From: an uncultured Mycoplasmatota bacterium
Lineage (GTDB): Bacteria > Bacillota_I > Bacilli_A > RF39 > UBA660
Assembly (NCBI GenBank): GCA_900552495.1
Contig: URZY01000002.1
Location: forward strand, 1-64,000
Direction: 5' to 3'
DNA length: 64,000 nt
The position numbers and the translations under genes are program-made. Below are positions 50,980 to 59,028 of the stretch, one piece after another (position 1 is the first letter of the stretch; every line of letters begins with the position of its first letter). The notes beneath the pieces are model-generated. The model ran no database searches and was not told where the DNA came from. It saw only the letters and a program-made list of their open reading frames with translations.

Positions 50980-51318
50980 ATGTCTAAAGATACATTTAAA
51001 ATCTTTGCCGGAAAACACCCTGAATTAGCAGCATCTGTTCTAAAAAGTAAAACTACTTGGCAAAAATTATATGAACTATATGACATCTATGGTGAAAATT
51101 CTACTGTTTGGGACAATTTCTTTACTTCCCAGCCTGCCAAAGAACCATTAAAAGAACTATTTCAAACCTTCAAGAACCTCGATATGGAACAAGTTCAAAA
51201 AGGAGTTACGTCACTCCAAAAAACAATTGGTCTTCTTCAGGATATTGGCTTAAATAATAATGACCTTGTTAGACCACAATATGAACCAAAACCACTTTAT
51301 ACCTATTTTGATGATTAA
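50980..51318 (+). CDS. ylbD: YlbD-like protein
   Basis: A 112-residue protein matching the YlbD family of Bacilli. FKIFAGKHPELAASVLKSK, then TTWQKLYELYDIYGENSTVW and a leucine-rich end (PLKELFQTFKNLD). YlbD is a spore-coat-associated protein in Bacillus, but the family also occurs in lineages that may not sporulate. Its stop overlaps the ylbE-like start by one base (TAATG). First gene of a cluster in the same order as Bacillus ylbD-ylbE-ylbF-(ylbG)-rsmD. GTGGTGAT precedes the ATG. Confidence 0.8.
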   Translation: MSKDTFKIFAGKHPELAASVLKSKTTWQKLYELYDIYGENSTVWDNFFTSQPAKEPLKELFQTFKNLDMEQVQKGVTSLQKTIGLLQDIGLNNNDLVRPQYEPKPLYTYFDD

Positions 51319-51539
51319 TGGATCAATACACAATAAACCAAATTAAAAATAATCCTTTAGTCTATAATTATTTAAGGGAAGACTCAAGCTGGTACAAAGA
51401 ACTTACTCGTAATGGCGCAGTAATTAGAGAAATTGAAGAGCATGCTAAACATTTTTATAAGTTAACGAGAGAAGATAAACTCAAAAAACTATCTAAAAAT
51501 ATTGAATTGATCTCAACGTTTATGGATGTATTAAAATAA
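51318..51539 (+). CDS. ylbE: YlbE-like protein
   Basis: A 73-residue protein matching the YlbE-like family: PLVYNYLREDSSWYKELTRN corresponds to the conserved FLReqPxWYrxLsRnP segment, followed by AKHFYKLT and LSKNIELISTFMDVL. No biochemical function known. It starts on the last base of ylbD and ends 22 nt before ylbF. Confidence 0.82.
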   Translation: MDQYTINQIKNNPLVYNYLREDSSWYKELTRNGAVIREIEEHAKHFYKLTREDKLKKLSKNIELISTFMDVLK

Positions 51540-51561
51540 AAAAATATGTTAAAATAAACAT

Positions 51562-51846
51562 ATGGAAAATTTATATGAAAAACTGGATATATTAAAACGT
51601 CAACTTGACGACACAACTTGCGTAAAAGAACTCAAACGTTTATATAAAGAAATAATTAAAGATAAAGATTTAATAGAATTAATTAAAAAGTATAATTGTA
51701 CTAAGGATGAAAGGATTAAAGAGAATATCTTGGCTAATCCTATTATTAGAGAATATAAACATCAAGAAGCCCAACTAAATTTTCTAATATTGGAAATTAA
51801 CCAAGAACTAAAACAAATTACTAAAAGGGATAAGTGTGGTTTATGA
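51562..51846 (+). CDS. ylbF: YlbF family protein (RNase Y regulatory Y-complex)
   Basis: A 94-residue helical protein fitting the YlbF/YmcA (ComK-control) family in size, composition and position. In Bacillus YlbF, YmcA and YaaT make a complex that directs RNase Y to selected mRNAs and influences competence and sporulation. The match is mainly gene order plus helical pattern (LIKKYNCTKDERIKENILAN, YKHQEAQLNFLILEINQELK). Its stop overlaps the rsmD start (ATGA). It has a weak ribosome site (AAATAAACAT), so coupling may come from ylbE. Confidence 0.72.
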   Translation: MENLYEKLDILKRQLDDTTCVKELKRLYKEIIKDKDLIELIKKYNCTKDERIKENILANPIIREYKHQEAQLNFLILEINQELKQITKRDKCGL

Positions 51847-52388
51847 AAGTAATAAGTGGTCTATATAAAGGAAGAAAAATTGAAGGATATGATATTAATG
51901 GGACTAGGCCAACGATGGATCGAGTAAAAGAGTCCCTTTTTGCGATGATTCAAAACTACTTACCTAATAGTTATATTTTGGATCTTTTTTCTGGTAGTGG
52001 TAACCTAGGCATAGAAGCCCTTTCAGAAGGAGCAGACTCAGCTTATTTAGTTGATAGTAATAATAAGGCAATACGAACAATTAATAATAATCTAAAAAAT
52101 TTGGGTATTAAATCCTGTGAAGTTCTAAATATGGATTATCAGAAAGCATTAAAATATTTAAATACGAAATCACTCAGTTTTGATGTTATTTTCCTTGATC
52201 CTCCATATGATACCGATTATATCGAGAAGAGTATTACTCTAATAAATAATTTGCACCTTTTAAAAGAGACGGGAATTATTGTCTGTGAAAGTGATAGTCT
52301 AAAGCGAATTGTATTTCCTAATACATATAAGATTATAAAAGAAAAAAAATATGGAGATAAATGGGTAGTCATTATCAAACAAGTATGA
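51843..52388 (+). CDS. rsmD: 16S rRNA (guanine966-N2)-methyltransferase RsmD
   Basis: A 181-residue RsmD. It starts MKVISGLYKGRKIEG, continues with TRPTMDRVKESLFAMI, has the SAM motif ILDLFSGSGNLGIEALSEGA, and the catalytic DPPY in VIFLDPPYDTDY. It methylates G966 of 16S rRNA. The start overlaps the ylbF stop (ATGA); an upstream in-frame codon is less likely. In Bacillus, coaD follows; here a secreted lectin gene follows. Confidence 0.95.
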   Translation: MKVISGLYKGRKIEGYDINGTRPTMDRVKESLFAMIQNYLPNSYILDLFSGSGNLGIEALSEGADSAYLVDSNNKAIRTINNNLKNLGIKSCEVLNMDYQKALKYLNTKSLSFDVIFLDPPYDTDYIEKSITLINNLHLLKETGIIVCESDSLKRIVFPNTYKIIKEKKYGDKWVVIIKQV

Positions 52389-52419
52389 TACAATAAAACA
52401 TAGAATAGATGGTGATTAG

Positions 52420-54057
52420 ATGAAAAGAATAAATAACAAGGGATTTGCAATATCGTCTTTATTATACGGCCTACTTTTAGTCGCGTTCTTAGTTGTTACG
52501 GTGTTAATGAGTATTATGGCTTCTAATAGAAAAAATACTACTAATTTGATTGAGAAAATAGATGAAGAACTTAGCCGTCATAGTAACACTGTCACAGAAT
52601 TTAACTATACTGGAGACGTTCAAGAATTTATTGTTCCTTATGGAATGGCTGGTTGGTATAAAATTGAATTATGGGGAGCGGCCGCCGCAGGAACGATAGG
52701 AGATGCCACTACAAATCGTGGTTCTTATACTGCTGGAACTATTTATTTAGAAGAAAACGAGCATCTATACTTCTATATTGGAGGAACCGGTCTATCTAGT
52801 GGTAAGGCTTTTAACCAGATTAATTCCACAACAGCTAAAGGTGGAGGTGCCTCAGATGTTCGTCTAGTAAGTGGTGGGTCCAATTATGCTGACGTTACCT
52901 CTGCCAATAGCATTATCATGTTGGCTGGTGGTGGCGGAAACGGTGGAACTTATTCAACTTCTAATTATAAAGGAAGTGATACCGGGGCTTCCTACATTTC
53001 TGGCTATGGTGGTCAAAAAACGTATGTATCCGGAGGTCAAAAGTATTCTTTCATTGGGGGAACGATGTTTCATGCCGTTAATGGTTTAACCGGAAAGGCC
53101 AAGATTGAGTTGGTTTCTCGAAATCCAAAAGCTTCTCCGCCACCAAAGAAAAGTAATCTTCTCCAAAATGTAACCAAAATAAAAGACTGTGTTACGGTTG
53201 ATTTAGGTAGTGATTTGAACAACTCTAAAGAATTGTGGACAGAGGTCCAAGCCTTAGATATTGATGGCAATAACGTTATTGCTCAAGCGACATCTAAATC
53301 TCCAGCATCTACCGGGTTATATGACGGCGACACCGCAACTAAACTGAGCAAGACACTAACTATGACTGCGGGTAACGGGAAAACTATCTGTGCAGAATAC
53401 ACTTTAAATAGAGCTTATAATCTACAAGAAGTTGCTTTTTTCCATTTTTATCATTCAACAACTACTTTCAAAAAGGAAGAAATAACAATTACTTCTTCTG
53501 CCGGTACTTACACTAAAACATACGATTCTACTACTACCTATATTCCAGCAGAAAATGCCATGGGAATCAGAGTCAGTGATGTTCACTTAGATAATCTGAA
53601 CACAATTCCCGCCGGAAATTACTATATCACTTTAGCTTCGGATCAAGGTCGTGTCTTAACGGCTACAAATTCAACAGTTGAATCGAAATTAATTTTCTAT
53701 GAAGGCAGTAAAAGACAAAAGTGGACTATTAATTCTGTAGGAACAAATCTTTATAAAATAACCGAAACTGAAGACAACTTGGCACTTCAACCAAAAGAAA
53801 CTGATAACAATGGTTATTTTGAAGAATATACACCGGTAGCAACTTTAGCTACCTATGCTGGTAACACTTGGGAACAATGGGAAATCTATCACCCCAGCAC
53901 TTCAGCTAAAAATGATTATTATATGATTCAATCAAAATCAAGGTCAGGATACTGCTTAGCTGCCACCGCTACCACTCAAAACGCTCCATTTAGAATGGTT
54001 AGATGTAACCCCAATGATAAATTACAGACATTTAAATTTTACAACGCTGATTATTAA
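52420..54057 (+). CDS. Prepilin-leader modular lectin (surface/pilin-like)
   Basis: A 545-residue protein. The N-terminus reads as a prepilin leader: a short basic leader MKRINNKG (1-8), then FAISSLLYGLLLVAFLVVTV as a hydrophobic helix. The Gly8/Phe9 junction fits prepilin peptidase cleavage, but Glu at +5 is Ser, so it is a non-classical pilin-like leader. Residues about 55-235 are Gly-rich and beta (VPYGMAGWYKIELWGAAAAG, AGGGGNGG). About 255-385 is a discoidin-like galactose-binding shape (LWTEVQALDIDGNNVI). About 395-545 is a ricin-type beta-trefoil with QKW, WEQW and QTF repeats. Together it looks like a pilin- or membrane-displayed carbohydrate binder. The prepilin peptidase at 14986 is the obvious processing enzyme. 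GATGGTGATT precedes the ATG. Confidence 0.75.
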   Translation: MKRINNKGFAISSLLYGLLLVAFLVVTVLMSIMASNRKNTTNLIEKIDEELSRHSNTVTEFNYTGDVQEFIVPYGMAGWYKIELWGAAAAGTIGDATTNRGSYTAGTIYLEENEHLYFYIGGTGLSSGKAFNQINSTTAKGGGASDVRLVSGGSNYADVTSANSIIMLAGGGGNGGTYSTSNYKGSDTGASYISGYGGQKTYVSGGQKYSFIGGTMFHAVNGLTGKAKIELVSRNPKASPPPKKSNLLQNVTKIKDCVTVDLGSDLNNSKELWTEVQALDIDGNNVIAQATSKSPASTGLYDGDTATKLSKTLTMTAGNGKTICAEYTLNRAYNLQEVAFFHFYHSTTTFKKEEITITSSAGTYTKTYDSTTTYIPAENAMGIRVSDVHLDNLNTIPAGNYYITLASDQGRVLTATNSTVESKLIFYEGSKRQKWTINSVGTNLYKITETEDNLALQPKETDNNGYFEEYTPVATLATYAGNTWEQWEIYHPSTSAKNDYYMIQSKSRSGYCLAATATTQNAPFRMVRCNPNDKLQTFKFYNADY

Positions 54058-54094
54058 AAGAAGAGTTGTAACCTAACAATTTTTCTTTTTTTTT
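54056..54094 (+). terminator. Terminator of the lectin gene
   Basis: AGTTGT / ACAATT around AACCTA, with flanking A-rich and T-rich arms and a long T run. Confidence 0.7.
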
Positions 54095-54099
54095 GTTTT

Positions 54100-54126
54100 T
54101 TAGCACAAAATGTTGACAAGTGCTAA
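54100..54126 (+). promoter_or_regulatory. CIRCE element 1 (HrcA operator)
   Basis: TTAGCAC (54100-54106) and GTGCTAA (54120-54126), separated by 13 nt, match the CIRCE inverted repeat (TTAGCACTC-N9-GAGTGCTAA) except for the two inner bases of each arm. It overlaps the -35 hexamer, so HrcA bound here blocks RNA polymerase. Confidence 0.93.
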
Positions 54127-54141
54127 AAAAAGGCATACAAT
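54113..54141 (+). promoter_or_regulatory. Promoter of the hrcA-grpE-dnaK-dnaJ operon
   Basis: TTGACA (54113-54118), a 17-bp spacer and TACAAT (54136-54141), placed between the two CIRCE elements, with the first covering the -35. Confidence 0.92.
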
Positions 54142-54145
54142 ATCA

Positions 54146-54172
54146 TTAGCACTCATAAAATAGTAGTGCTAG
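54146..54172 (+). promoter_or_regulatory. CIRCE element 2 (HrcA operator)
   Basis: TTAGCACTC-N9-TAGTGCTAG. The left arm is perfect and the right arm has 7 of 9 bases. It covers the predicted transcription start and runs into the hrcA ribosome site (AGGAGG, 54171-54176). Confidence 0.9.
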
Positions 54173-54184
54173 GAGGTTGATGTT

Positions 54185-55177
54185 ATGTTGACTGAAAGAC
54201 AAAATAAAATGTTAAAACTAATAGTAGAAAGATATATCAAAGATCCAACTCCAGTTGGTTCCAAAGTTATATCTAAAGCTCTAGCGTGTTCAAGCGCTAC
54301 TATTCGTAATGAAATGGCGACTTTAGAAGATTTAGGACTATTAGAAAAAACGCACACCTCCTCAGGAAGAATTCCTAGCGAAAAAGGTTATCGTTACTAT
54401 GTTGATAATCTAATGGAATTAAAGAAAATGAATGCTGAGGATATGCTAAAACTACAAATTGTCTTCCGTAATCAGCAACTTGCACTATCTGATGTAATTA
54501 CTAAAAGTTTACAAGTTATATCGGATATGATGAATTATACAACAATAGTGCTTGGTAGCAACTCTCATGAGAATCTTCTAAAACAAATTGAAGTAGTTCC
54601 GATTGATGATGTTAGTATGATCGTAATTATAGTTACTGATAAGGGCCATGTAGAACATAAAAGTATCAAACTTCAAGATGTCTCACTAGATGAAGTTAAA
54701 AAAACAGTTGGCCTAATAAACAACTTAATCTCTGGTACTCCAATTGATGAAGTAAGTACAAAATTGGAGTTTGAAATAAAGCCAATTATAGGTAATTATG
54801 TTAAACAACATGAACAACTATATAATGCTTTCTATCACGTATTCAACGATTTCACAAATCCAACAGATGTAAATATTGTTGGCAGAAACAAATTCCTAGA
54901 ACAACCGGAATTTAGTAGCAATATAGACAAAATTAAAAATGTCTTCAATAAGCTAGAGGATCGAGAAACTCTCCGTAGCATTGAAGAGGATAATGATAAT
55001 AATATTAAAGTCTATATTGGAAATGAAAATAATATCGATAGTGATGTTACCGTCATTAAAACCAAATTTAAAAGTGGTGATGAAGAAGGAACCATTGCTA
55101 TTATTGGACCAAAAAGAATGGAATACGATCGCGTCGTTGGTCTATTAGAATACATGAAAGAAAATATAGAAAGGTAG
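54185..55177 (+). CDS. hrcA: Heat-inducible transcription repressor HrcA
   Basis: A 330-residue HrcA, a repressor that binds CIRCE and is kept active by GroEL. N-terminal winged helix (LTERQNKMLKLIVERYIKDP, TPVGSKVISKAL, SSATIRNEMATLEDLGLLEK, THTSSGRIPSEKGYRYYVD) and the family's GAF-like core and C-terminal end (GSVAIIGP-like GTIAIIGPKRMEYDRVVG). First gene of the heat-shock operon, autoregulated by the two CIRCE elements just upstream. grpE follows 6 nt later. Confidence 0.96.
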   Translation: MLTERQNKMLKLIVERYIKDPTPVGSKVISKALACSSATIRNEMATLEDLGLLEKTHTSSGRIPSEKGYRYYVDNLMELKKMNAEDMLKLQIVFRNQQLALSDVITKSLQVISDMMNYTTIVLGSNSHENLLKQIEVVPIDDVSMIVIIVTDKGHVEHKSIKLQDVSLDEVKKTVGLINNLISGTPIDEVSTKLEFEIKPIIGNYVKQHEQLYNAFYHVFNDFTNPTDVNIVGRNKFLEQPEFSSNIDKIKNVFNKLEDRETLRSIEEDNDNNIKVYIGNENNIDSDVTVIKTKFKSGDEEGTIAIIGPKRMEYDRVVGLLEYMKENIER

Positions 55178-55183
55178 AATAAA

Positions 55184-55780
55184 ATGACACAAGAAGAAAA
55201 TAAAGTTGAAGAACTAAAAACCGAAGAATGCACTTGTTGCCATGAATCAGATGATACACCACATTGCTGTGGCGGTGGTTGTCACCATGAGCAAGAACCT
55301 AATCCAAAGGAAGAAGAATTAACAGCTGAAGTTAATAAACTACAATTAGAAAATCAAGATCTAATTGAAAAAGTAAAATTAGCTCAGGCTGAATTAGTAA
55401 ATTATCGAAAAAGAAAAGATGAAGAAACTCAAAGTATGCTAAAGTTTGCTAATCAAGACTTGATATTAGAAATCATTCAAGTGGTAGACAACTTTGAACG
55501 TGCCATCAAATTAGATGACAACAATTTAACAGACGAAATTTCCAAATTTTTAAGTGGTTTCAAAATGATGTATGCTTCATTAACTGAAACCTTAAAAAGA
55601 TTTGGTGTCGAAGAAATAAACCGAGTAGGGCAAATATTTGACCCCGCTCAAGAACAAGCTTTATTAACTGATACTGTCGAAGAATTAGAAGACGAAGTAG
55701 TAATAGAAGTTTTGCTAAAAGGGTACAAATTACATGGACGTGTAATTAGACCAGCATCAGTTAAAATTAATCAAAAATAA
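55184..55780 (+). CDS. grpE: Nucleotide exchange factor GrpE with a Cys/His-rich N-terminus
   Basis: A 198-residue GrpE. The long coiled coil (about 44-90), the four-helix and beta parts (FERAIKLDDN, GFKMMYASLTETLKRFGVEE, GQIFDPAQEQAL, VLLKGYKLHGRVIRPASVKI) are normal. The unusual part is residues 16-35: Cys16, Cys18, Cys19, His20, His27, Cys28, Cys29, Cys33, His34 and His35, with GGG between, like a metal-binding cluster. Common GrpE N-termini are acidic and lack Cys. It works with DnaK/DnaJ, encoded next; ADP/ATP exchange on DnaK is its known role. hrcA ends 6 nt before it. Confidence 0.96.
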   Translation: MTQEENKVEELKTEECTCCHESDDTPHCCGGGCHHEQEPNPKEEELTAEVNKLQLENQDLIEKVKLAQAELVNYRKRKDEETQSMLKFANQDLILEIIQVVDNFERAIKLDDNNLTDEISKFLSGFKMMYASLTETLKRFGVEEINRVGQIFDPAQEQALLTDTVEELEDEVVIEVLLKGYKLHGRVIRPASVKINQK

Positions 55781-55802
55781 AAATAAAGGAGAGATATAAA
55801 TT

Positions 55803-57662
55803 ATGGGTAAAATTATTGGTATCGATTTAGGTACAACAAATTCATGTGCTGCCGTACTAGAAGCTGGAGCACCAAAAGTAATTCCAAATCCAGAAGGAGG
55901 AAGAACAACTCCATCTGTAGTAGCTTTCAAAAAGGGTGAAAGAATAGTAGGAGATGCCGCTAAGCGTCAAGCTCTAACAAATCCTAATACTTGTTCATCA
56001 ATTAAAAGAATGATGGGTACAAGCAAAAAAGTTGAATTAGATGGTAAAAAATATACACCAGAGGAAATTTCAGCAATGATTCTTTCTTATATTAAAGACT
56101 ATGCTGAAAGTTATCTTGGTGAAAAAGTAGACAAAGCTGTAATTACGGTTCCAGCATACTTCAACGACGCTGAACGTCAAGCAACTAAGAATGCTGGTAA
56201 AATTGCCGGACTAGAAGTAGAAAGAATCATCAATGAGCCAACTGCTGCTGCTTTATCATATGGACTAGAAAAAGAAGAAGGCCAAACAATTCTTGTTTAC
56301 GACTTAGGTGGTGGAACATTCGACGTATCAATTCTTGAATTAGGAGACGGTGTTTTTGAAGTTAAGTCTACAAATGGAAATAACCATTTAGGTGGTGACG
56401 ATTTTGATCAAGCAATCATTGATTATATCATTGAAGAATTTGAAAAAGAAAACGGTATAGATTTATCAGACGATAAAATGGCAATGCAACGTCTTAAAGA
56501 AGCTGCTGAACAAGCAAAGAAAAACCTTTCAGGAACTTTATCAACTACTATTTCTGCGCCATTTATCGCTAAAAATGAAGATGATGAGCCATTACATATT
56601 GATATGACTTTAACAAGAGCTAAATTTGAAGACTTAATAGGTGATTTAGTTAAATCAACTCTAGAACCAGTTAAGAAGGCATTAAAAGATGCTAAAATGA
56701 CTAAGAAAGACATTGATAAGGTAATCTTAGTAGGTGGATCTACTCGTGTTCCACTAGTATATGAAACAATTACTAAGGAATTAGGTAAAGAACCATCACG
56801 TGAGGTTAACCCAGATGAAGTAGTAGCTATGGGTGCTGCTATTCAAGGCGGAGTTATTGCTGGTGATGTAACAGATATTGTATTACTAGATGTAACGCCA
56901 TTATCACTAGGAATTGAAACTCTAGGTGGAGTAATGACAACATTAATACCAAGAAACACAACCATTCCAACTTCAAGATCAGAAATCTTCTCAACCGCCG
57001 CTGATAATCAGCCAGGTGTAGACGTTCATGTCCTACAAGGTGAAAGATCAATGGCTAGTGATAACAAAACTTTAGGAAGATTCCAATTAACAAACATCCC
57101 ACCAGCACCACGTGGAGTACCACAAATTGAAGTAAAATTTGATATTGATGCTAATGGTATTGTTAATGTTACCGCTAAAGACTTAGGAACAAATAAAGAA
57201 CAATCAATTACAATTACTTCTAATACAAATCTATCAGATGAAGAAGTAGAAAGAATGCGTAAAGAAGCAGAAGAAAATAAAGAGGCAGACGAAAAGCGTA
57301 AAGAAGCCGTTGAAACAAAAAATGAAGCCGAACAAATGATTTTCCAAACAGAAAAGGCTATTAAAGACCTTGGTGATAAAATCGACAAAAAAGAAAAAGA
57401 AGAAGCTGAAGATCTAATTGAAGAATTACGTGATGCAATTAAAGATGATGATTTAGATGAAATCAAAGAAAAGAAAGATAAACTTCAAGAAAAAACTATG
57501 TCTCTAGCAACAAAAGTTTACGAACAAGCTGCTAAAGAACGTCAAACTGAAGAAGAAACCGAAAATGCCGACGAAGATCAACCAGCTAAGAAGTCAAAGA
57601 AAAAGGCAAAATCTAAAGATGACGATGATGATGTACAAGAAGCTGACATCGAAGAAGAATAA
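55803..57662 (+). CDS. dnaK: Chaperone DnaK (Hsp70)
   Basis: A 619-residue Hsp70 with nucleotide-binding domain motifs IGIDLGTTNSCAAVLE, VITVPAYFNDAERQATKNAG, VYDLGGGTFDVSILE, VGGSTRVPLVYE, the linker VLLLDVTPLSLGIETLGGV-type (here IVLLDVTPLSLGIETLGGV), a substrate domain, and a helical lid. The last 45 residues are very acidic and lysine-rich (KKSKKKAKSKDDDDD) and end DIEEE, not the common EEVD-type end. AAAGGAGAG precedes the start. It is the third gene of the CIRCE-controlled operon; dnaJ follows after a hairpin. Confidence 0.98.
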   Translation: MGKIIGIDLGTTNSCAAVLEAGAPKVIPNPEGGRTTPSVVAFKKGERIVGDAAKRQALTNPNTCSSIKRMMGTSKKVELDGKKYTPEEISAMILSYIKDYAESYLGEKVDKAVITVPAYFNDAERQATKNAGKIAGLEVERIINEPTAAALSYGLEKEEGQTILVYDLGGGTFDVSILELGDGVFEVKSTNGNNHLGGDDFDQAIIDYIIEEFEKENGIDLSDDKMAMQRLKEAAEQAKKNLSGTLSTTISAPFIAKNEDDEPLHIDMTLTRAKFEDLIGDLVKSTLEPVKKALKDAKMTKKDIDKVILVGGSTRVPLVYETITKELGKEPSREVNPDEVVAMGAAIQGGVIAGDVTDIVLLDVTPLSLGIETLGGVMTTLIPRNTTIPTSRSEIFSTAADNQPGVDVHVLQGERSMASDNKTLGRFQLTNIPPAPRGVPQIEVKFDIDANGIVNVTAKDLGTNKEQSITITSNTNLSDEEVERMRKEAEENKEADEKRKEAVETKNEAEQMIFQTEKAIKDLGDKIDKKEKEEAEDLIEELRDAIKDDDLDEIKEKKDKLQEKTMSLATKVYEQAAKERQTEEETENADEDQPAKKSKKKAKSKDDDDDVQEADIEEE

Positions 57663-57668
57663 TTTGTA

Positions 57669-57696
57669 AAGTAGTCCTAGTTTTATAGGACTACTT
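57669..57696 (+). terminator. Hairpin between dnaK and dnaJ
   Basis: AAGTAGTCCTA / TAGGACTACTT, an 11-bp perfect stem with a 6-nt loop, followed only by CTTTG. The weak T run suggests partial termination or an mRNA stability element that sets the dnaK to dnaJ ratio. Confidence 0.7.
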
Positions 57697-57727
57697 CTTT
57701 GAATATATAATGTGAGGATGTGAACGA

Positions 57728-58882
57728 ATGGCAAATAAGAGAGATTACTATGAGGTTTTAGGAATTTCTAAAAATGCTACTGAAGCAGAAATTAAAAGTG
57801 CTTTTCGAAAAAAGGCCAAAGAATTTCACCCGGACTTAAATAAAGATAACCCAGATGCAGCGGAAAAATTTAAAGAAGCCCAAGAGGCGTATTCTGTATT
57901 ATCTGATCCATCAAAAAAACAAATGTATGATCAATATGGACATGCTGGTGTAGGTTCTGGCGGAGCTGGTGGTTCATCTTATGGAAATTACACTGGTGGC
58001 GGTTTCGGAGGAAGCGGTTTTGGCTTCGAAGATATTTTTGATTCTATCTTTGGTGGAGCTGGCGGATTTTCTGGCTTTGGTGGCAGTGGCTTTGGAGAAG
58101 AACAAACCCATGCCCGTCGTGGTAGCGATACCTTAATGCGAATGTCCGTTGACTTTGATGAGGCTGTATATGGTACCGAAAAGAAATTCACTCTAGACGT
58201 AGTTGAAGAATGTGAAGAGTGTGATGGACATGGTGGATTTAATCCTGAAAAATGTTCCACCTGTGGTGGTACTGGAACGATTACCACCCAACAAAGAACA
58301 ATATTAGGAGCATTTATGTCCAAATCTCCTTGCCCTGACTGTAATGGTCAAGGGAAGACCTACAAAAGGAAATGTAGTGCTTGCAATGGCAAAGGTCGTA
58401 TTAAGAAAAATAAAAAAATTACCGTTAATATTCCAGCCGGTATTAATACAGGGGATCGCTTACGTGTAAGTGGCAAGGGAAATCCTGGACAGAATGGTGG
58501 AGATAATGGTGATTTATACCTAGAGTTTGTTGTTGGACGTCATGATTTCTTTGTTCGAGATGAAGATGACATATATTTAGAGGTACCACTATCAATAACT
58601 GAAGCAGCATTGGGCTGTAAGAAAACAATCCCAACCCTTTATGGAAATGTCAAGTTGAATGTTTCTGCTGGTACAGATAGTGGCGATAAACAACGTATTA
58701 AAGGCAAGGGTATCAACAATGATTATCACAATACCAGGGGTGATATGTTTGTAATCTTCAAAGTTATAACTCCAAAAAAATTATCAAAAACTGAAAAAGC
58801 CCTTTTTGAAAAATTAGAGAAATCACTAGAAGATGATACCATTATTAAAAAATTTAATAAATTTGTTTCAAAGAACGATTAA
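57728..58882 (+). CDS. dnaJ: Chaperone DnaJ (Hsp40)
   Basis: A 384-residue class I J-protein. J domain with HPD (FHPDLNKDNPDAA) at the start, then a Gly/Phe-rich region (about 78-125), four zinc repeats CEECDGHG, CSTCGGTG, CPDCNGQG, CSACNGKG (about 160-225), and the C-terminal substrate domains. It stimulates DnaK ATPase and delivers clients. GAGGATGTG precedes the ATG. Last gene of the heat-shock operon; its stop lies in the terminator. Bacillus has further genes (prmA, rsmE, mtaB) after dnaJ that are absent here. Confidence 0.97.
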   Translation: MANKRDYYEVLGISKNATEAEIKSAFRKKAKEFHPDLNKDNPDAAEKFKEAQEAYSVLSDPSKKQMYDQYGHAGVGSGGAGGSSYGNYTGGGFGGSGFGFEDIFDSIFGGAGGFSGFGGSGFGEEQTHARRGSDTLMRMSVDFDEAVYGTEKKFTLDVVEECEECDGHGGFNPEKCSTCGGTGTITTQQRTILGAFMSKSPCPDCNGQGKTYKRKCSACNGKGRIKKNKKITVNIPAGINTGDRLRVSGKGNPGQNGGDNGDLYLEFVVGRHDFFVRDEDDIYLEVPLSITEAALGCKKTIPTLYGNVKLNVSAGTDSGDKQRIKGKGINNDYHNTRGDMFVIFKVITPKKLSKTEKALFEKLEKSLEDDTIIKKFNKFVSKND

Positions 58883-58896
58883 TTCGTTCTTTTTAT
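58870..58896 (+). terminator. Terminator of the heat-shock operon
   Basis: AAAGAACGA / TCGTTCTTT around TTAAT, then T and AT. Confidence 0.88.
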
Positions 58897-58946
58897 ATTA
58901 ATTAAATCAACCGTTAAAAGCTAGCATTCAAAAATAGCTAATTTAT

Positions 58947-58990
58947 TGTTGCTTTTGCAACACTATGTTTTTCACTGTAGTTGTTATAAT
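58947..58990 (+). promoter_or_regulatory. Hairpin and extended -10 promoter upstream of thyX
   Basis: TGTTGC-TTTT-GCAACA (58947-58962) is a perfect dyad. TGtTATAAT (58982-58990) gives an extended -10, without a clear -35 in between. The dyad, centred about 30 bp before the -10, may be an operator. Confidence 0.5.
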
Positions 58991-59028
58991 GTACTAGACT
59001 GGTCAATATAAAAATTGGAGGATAAAAT

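Noticed and set aside
57026..57466. Minus-strand open frame of 146 codons opposite dnaK
   Set aside because: It mirrors the coding periodicity of dnaK, is Ser-rich in the way antisense frames are, and has no ribosome site or promoter.
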